Origin: Chloranthus sessilifolius
Taxonomy: Eukaryota; Streptophyta; Magnoliopsida; Chloranthales; Chloranthaceae
Direction: 5' to 3'
Length of the DNA: 64,000 nucleotides
NCBI GenBank assembly: GCA_021018995.1
Contig: CM037597.1
Coordinates: 1,067,299 to 1,131,298 of the forward strand
Below are positions 59,287-64,000 of this stretch, piece after piece. The translations under genes and the position numbers were made by a program. How positions within the stretch are numbered: position 1 is the stretch's first letter; every line of letters starts with the position of its first letter. A model generated the notes under the pieces. That model had not been told where the DNA came from. It was given only the letters and a program-made list of their open reading frames with translations, and did no database searches.

Positions 59287-62200
59287 TCTCCCTGTTTACC
59301 CAAAGATGAACGAGGTCCACAATGTCTCTGATGATGACACCCACCGGTTTGTTTTTCTGGTCAAAGATCCTTCTGTTTCTTTCCCGCCAGAGACACCAAA
59401 GAACAACGAAGAACATCCGCTTCCAGCTCTTCCTTTCCTGGCCTTCCAGTCTAACTGCATCCCAGGTCAAATAGAGCGTGTAGGGGTTGGCCGGGAAGAC
59501 CCAACTCATCTCAAAAAATCTGAGTACAATGTTCCAAATTTCTTGAGCCGTTGCACAAAGAAGAAAAAGGTGGAGGACAGACTCCTCCCCCTGAGCACAC
59601 ATTACACACTGATTGTTGATGTCTTTCCCTCTCCGGATGAGATTGTCTCGCGTGAGGATTTTCTCCTTGAACACCGTCCATGCGAAGAACTTAACTCTAA
59701 GCGGGATGCAAGCCTTCCACAGCGTCACTCCTTCGAATCTGATAAGAGGCCTGCGACACAGCCACTGGTAGTAGGACTTAACAGTGAAATGTCCATTTTT
59801 GCTAGGGTCCCACACTCGTCGATCCTGGTTGTGCGAATTTCGGTGTATCTCGTAGAGAGAAAGGAGTTTGAAGAAAGCTTCCTCCTCATGAGCTCTTAGA
59901 TTTCTGCGCAACAGGACTTCCCACACCCTTCCTCCTCCCGTTTCGGCAAGGAACTCATCGATCCGGCCTTCGGGCTGTGTAGATAAAGCATAAATGGAAG
60001 GGAAAACCAGCTTGAGAGCCCTCCCCCCTACCCAGCAGTCCTCCTAGAACTGAATTCGCTTGTCGCTGCCCCAGTTGAAGCGTATTCCTTGAGAGTAAAG
60101 ATGCCAAGTGCCATAAAATTTTTTTCCACCAAGCTGAGGTGCTTCTACTAGTGTTGATGTTGATACCCCAGTTGTGAATGGTTTGACCGTATTTTTCCAC
60201 TAGAACAGTTCGCCATAGGCTCTCCAACTCCTCGTTTCCTGCTCTCCAAAACCATTTGCCAAGAAGAGCAAGATTGGTTCATCTTAGGCACCGGATTCCC
60301 AGCCCTCCATATTTCATTGGGAGCTTACAAGTTTCCCAATTAACCAAGTGATACTTTTTCTCCATACCAGCCCCCTCCCACAGAAAATTTCGTTGGACTT
60401 GTTCCATCCGATAGATAACTTCAGCTGGGCAAAGGAACAAGGACATGTAGAAAATCGGAAGACTTGTAAGCACCGATTTCAGCAATGTCAGCCGGCCACC
60501 ACTGCTAAGTAATTTCCCTTTCCACGTGGATAGACGTTGTTCAAAACGTTGAATCACTGGCTTCCATCCCCTCGCCGTAGGTTGCGGCAATCCCAAAGGT
60601 AGGCCTAAGTATCTGATCGGAAGGTCCTCAGTTTCACATTGCACAGTTTCAGCAATAGCTTGTAACTACGTGTTATCAATCCCAACACCCGTGACCTTTG
60701 ATTTGTGGAAGTTGATCCGTTGGCCGGACACTGCCTCATATATTGTTAAAGTATCCGCAAAAGCTTGAAATTCTTCGGTCTCAGCTTTACCGAACAATAT
60801 CGTGTGGTCTGCATATTGGAGAATGGCAATGGCTCTGCCCCCACCCCCACCGCGATCCCCGAAATATGGTTAAGTAGTTTGGCCCGTTCGATGAGACCGG
60901 TCAGCGCTTCCCCCATCATATTGAGCAGGAAAGGAGATAGGGGATCACCCTGCCAGATACCTCGGGAGCTCTTAAAATAACCAGCGGGCGTGCCGTTCAC
61001 AAGCACGGAGAACCAAGGGGTCGCATAACAGGCCCTCATCTAGTTTTGCCATCTCAGCCCAAAACCAAACCTGTTAAGCATGTAATCAAGTCCCCTCCAT
61101 GACACATGATCATAGGCCTTTTCCATGTCTACCTTCCAAAGGGCCGTGGGTCGGCGGTGAGAGTGGGCCGAGTGTGTGACTTCGTGAGCCACAACCACCT
61201 GGTCGATTAATTGTCTTCCATGCACGAAAGCCCCCTGGTTGGCAGAAATGATAGCCCCCATTAGCGGCCTAAGTCTGTTAGTGAGAACCTTAGCGATAAT
61301 CTTGTATAAGACATTGATGAGACATATGGGGCAAAAATCAGTGATGTCCTCGGCCCCGGCATTTTTCGGAGTGAGCACAATAAAGGTAGAGTTAAGGCTG
61401 TGTCCAATGTGCCCTGTTGTGTGAAATTCATGAAACACCCCCATCAGGTCTTCCTTGATCGCAGGCCAAAACACCTTATAGAACTCCGTTGTGAACCCAT
61501 CAGGTCCTGGCGACTTGTTCTTACCTCCCCTTTTAATGGCTCTCCATACTTCTTCTGCGAAGGGTAACTCCAAGCCGACTCCGTCCTCGTGCGTGATGGC
61601 CTGAAAGGATAGCCCATCCAAAGTTGGCCGCAACAGCTCGTCATCAACATATAACCTAGTGTAGAAACCGACTGCCTGCTTGCGTATCCTCTCGGTCCCT
61701 GTGTACACCACCCCCTCTACCGCTATGCTGCCCAAATAGTTAATTTTGTTTCGTGCATTGGCAATCGCGTGGAAAAATTTTGTATTCAGGTCTCCCTCCT
61801 TTAGCCACCTCACTTTTGCCTTTTGATTCCAAGAAGTTTCCTCGTCCCTGCACAGTTTATTAAACTCATGCTTTTTTTACACGCGCTCTTCACGTTCCTC
61901 ATCGGATAGAAGCCTCTCTTCCTTTAGATTATCTATCTCCCACAACCTGGTCAGTATTAACTCCTTGTTAAGATGTAGCAGCCCAAAGGTGTCCCTGTTC
62001 CAATGTATGGTCCGTTTCTTAATCCATTGCATCTTAGAGATAAATCGGTAGGCAGCCGTTCTCGACGGCCTATGTTCGTTCCACCAAACTGGAACCGCCT
62101 CCCAGTAACGGTCATCCGCTAACCACATGTTCTCAAATTTAAACGGACTCGGCCCTTTCCCTCTAGCCTCGCACGTGAGCACCAACGGACGGTGGTCGGA

Positions 62201-62866
62201 CACCGCTCTCGCTAGGCATTCTAACCTGGAAGCTGGAAACAGGTCCATCCAATCCGTGCTGCAGAGGAAACGATCCAGTCTGCTCATTGACGGGGTGTCT
62301 TGGAGATTTGACCAAGTAAACCTGGATCCGGATAGAGGCATATCCATCAGCCCCCAGTTAGCAATCCATGAATTGAAGTCTCTCATGACTGCAACATCAG
62401 GCGGCCCTCCCTGTTTTTCATATCCCCATCTGATGGCGTTGAAATTGCTGCCCAAACATATCGGGAAATCCCATCTTGCCATGACTGCAGCTAACTCGAA
62501 CCAGAAATCGCTTCGAAGGCTATCCCCTGAAGGGCCATACATACCGGACATCACCCAATACTGACCATTCTCTCTGGTCCGAAGCACCACCGAGGCCGAG
62601 AAAGTCCCCAATTCTTCCTCAATCTTCTCAAAAATCTCGGAATCCCACGCCACAAGAATACCCCCTGAAGCCCCCACCCAATCTACCCCGACCCACTCCC
62701 ATTTCTTCCCTCGCAGAATGGTCCTGACTTTCCTGCAATCACTAGTGCCCCATTTGGTTTCTTGTAACGTAATTACTGCTGGCTTGACCGATGTAATGAC
62801 GCGTTTGACCCCCGCCCGTTTTACCCCGTCACATATGCCTCTCACATTCCAAGACAACATCTTCAT
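59287..62866 (-). pseudogene. LINE D ORF2: endonuclease, RT, zf-RVT with catalytic losses
   Basis: Starts MKMLSWNVRGICDGVKRAG at 62866, 45 bases past the ORF1 stop. The endonuclease is open for 329 codons, but the usual GDFN box reads GSNFN (Asn codon 62444-62446). A TAA at 61877-61879 precedes the RT ([31 protein letters not shown]). A TAG near 61038 replaces an expected Trp. The catalytic YADD reads YADH (60804-60815) and is followed by a frameshift. The zf-RVT and tail (VKFFAWTVFKEKILTRDNLI, CVMCAQGEESVLHLFLLC, VLWCLWRERNRRIF) are open. No stop precedes the poly-A, so the frame runs on into LINE C. Confidence 0.9.
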
Positions 62867-62911
62867 CGCGGAAACTATGTCTTAGCCTGCCCTTCGGCAC
62901 CGATAGAGGAA

Positions 62912-64000
62912 TCAGAACCCCCCTCTCCCCCTCCCGCCCGCCATTCCCCAATGTAAACGAGTGAGCTCGCGCGAGCCCGTCCGACGGTGTTTCTTGCTAC
63001 TCCAACAGTTAGCTAAGATGGACTGAAAGACCTCCCTCAACGACACCTCGTCTCCATCATACGACATTCCGAGTTCATGCCCCACGGCAATCAGCAGATC
63101 CGTCTTGTTAGGTTCATCCATCTCGAGCCAAGTCCCGATAGCACCCGAAGGATCCACTGTCGCAGCCGTGAAGATTGTCTTCCTAAAGAAGTCTGGAGTC
63201 CGAGCAGCAAACTCTAGGGTAGAGCCAACCAAGCTTTCGTCGATTACCAACTGGCTCCGCTTCGGGGAGTTAGAAGACGAGGATCCGGACTTGCGGGTCT
63301 TGGGGTCGCGGTCCAGGTTCGTGGGTGTCGGTACTTTCAAAGGCCATCTGATGAGTCCAACCCGGACCCGAAACAAAGGGAGACCGCTCATCGGGTCAAA
63401 ACCCAGTAGGGTGCTTCTCACGTCCGCAAAGCCCAAACACAAGCATGGGTTTAAAATAATTAAGTGCTCGCCACGTGTCAGCCTCCTCTCAGGCCCACCA
63501 GACTCACAGTCCAACCCCTTTGTCCTCAAAAAAAGCCCTTCGGTATTTTCTTCCCCATATCCCACACCTGGCAGGAGATCCGCCACGTATTTTCCAGAAA
63601 CAGTTGTGGCTCCACGTGGCGTTACCTCGGAGGAACCTGCTATCGTCCCAGACCCGAAAAGGAGATCACCGCGGCAAGTGTACTTGGGAGAGAGTGCTGT
63701 CGGCTTTCGTGCAAGGGAAGTGGCGGGAGGAAAGCGTGTCATGATCTTAACGGTGCACGGTGCCCGATGAGAGCCACGTGTCGCCCATCCATTCCACTTC
63801 AGCCTCGCATGGGAGTATAAAGGCTTCCGTTTACGGAAATAGACGTAGACGCCTTTCGTTTTCGAACTGCCTTTGCCCAAATAAGGCAAGTTTCTCGCTT
63901 CTTCCTCCATGGGATCCCATCCTTCTCTCCTGTCTCTGTTCGTAGCCGACAGAGTAGACAACAACGGTTCCAACAGTTGTCGGTAGTTGTCGGGCCGAAG
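62912..64000 (-). pseudogene. LINE D ORF1, C-terminal part
   Basis: A 353-codon open frame (62912-63973) begins with EGWDPMEEEARN and a YVYFRKRKP basic run, corresponding to the WDPM-basic block of LINEs B and C. It ends SRELTRLHWGMAGGRGRGGF, matching the conserved C-terminal ELxRLxWGM motif of B and C. The DUF4283 core and any zinc finger would lie upstream, outside the window. It is called a pseudogene because the parent ORF2 is dead; this piece itself is open. Confidence 0.65.

Larger units (their letters stand above)
59165..64000 (-). mobile_element. LINE D, L1-type element inserted in LINE C (runs off right edge)
   Basis: Minus-strand insertion with poly-A tail (T run 59165-59176) landing in the RT of LINE C. 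It carries nearly all of ORF2 and the C-terminal part of ORF1. The 5' end and target duplication are beyond 64000. It is the best preserved LINE here by reading-frame length, but shows lost catalytic residues. Confidence 0.88.

Noticed and set aside
59306-59899. 197-codon plus-strand open frame
   Set aside because: Antisense shadow of the LINE D zf-RVT/C-terminal region; no recognisable motif of its own.
63105-63770. 221-codon plus-strand open frame
   Set aside because: Shadow of LINE D ORF1 on the opposite strand; no domain, and the antisense frame has the conserved WDPM and ELTRLHWGM motifs.

Overview
This window is nuclear DNA of a flowering plant. The evidence is spliced genes with plant-type introns, tRNA-Met-primed LTR retrotransposon sequence, plant L1-type LINEs with a DUF4283-like ORF1 and a zf-RVT C-terminus, PIF/Harbinger-like and hAT-like MITEs, and a piece of plant mitochondrial atp6. 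The species cannot be named from sequence alone. Very long, transposon-swollen introns suggest a large genome.

Layout. (1) 1-8911, minus strand: the 5' two thirds of the RNA polymerase II largest-subunit gene (NRPB1/RPB1), 11 exons visible, running off the left edge before the CTD. A TATA box lies at 9165-9172. Two of its introns need GC donors. (2) 8912-16365: intergenic DNA with MITEs, a related foldback-repeat family, a ~92-bp minisatellite, a SINE-like element and a LINE tail. (3) 16366-22350: a TATA box plus candidate first exon, a solo LTR nested in a foldback element, a 5'-truncated LINE (element A, 12-bp target duplication) and tandem duplications. (4) 22350-39999, plus strand: a gene for a FemAB/GNAT-like N-acyltransferase family protein (PF04339, formerly DUF482). 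Eight exons are visible and no 3' exons were found, so the last intron may exceed 24 kb. Its introns hold MITEs, LINE fragments, a near full-length 6.4-kb LINE (element B, 15-bp target duplication) and a NUMT carrying unedited atp6. (5) 40000-64000: transposon-on-transposon. A decayed hAT transposase gene (minus) was split in its last codons by a chromovirus-derived LTR element that has lost pol. It is preceded by a ~650-bp array of inverted CATGTGACACAT-like repeats. Then come LINE C (plus) and LINE D (minus), with D inserted into C.

The most notable observation is in the LINEs. Elements B and C both begin ORF1 with a RanBP2-type zinc finger (GDW-I-C-x2-C-x3-N-F-x5-C-x4-C pattern), a host-type RNA-binding module. 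Elements A, B and D also share a small hairpin about 28 nt before their poly-A tails. Together these could describe an RNP-recognition system in this LINE lineage. All four copies are decayed. Only NRPB1 and the FemAB-like gene appear to be intact host genes.
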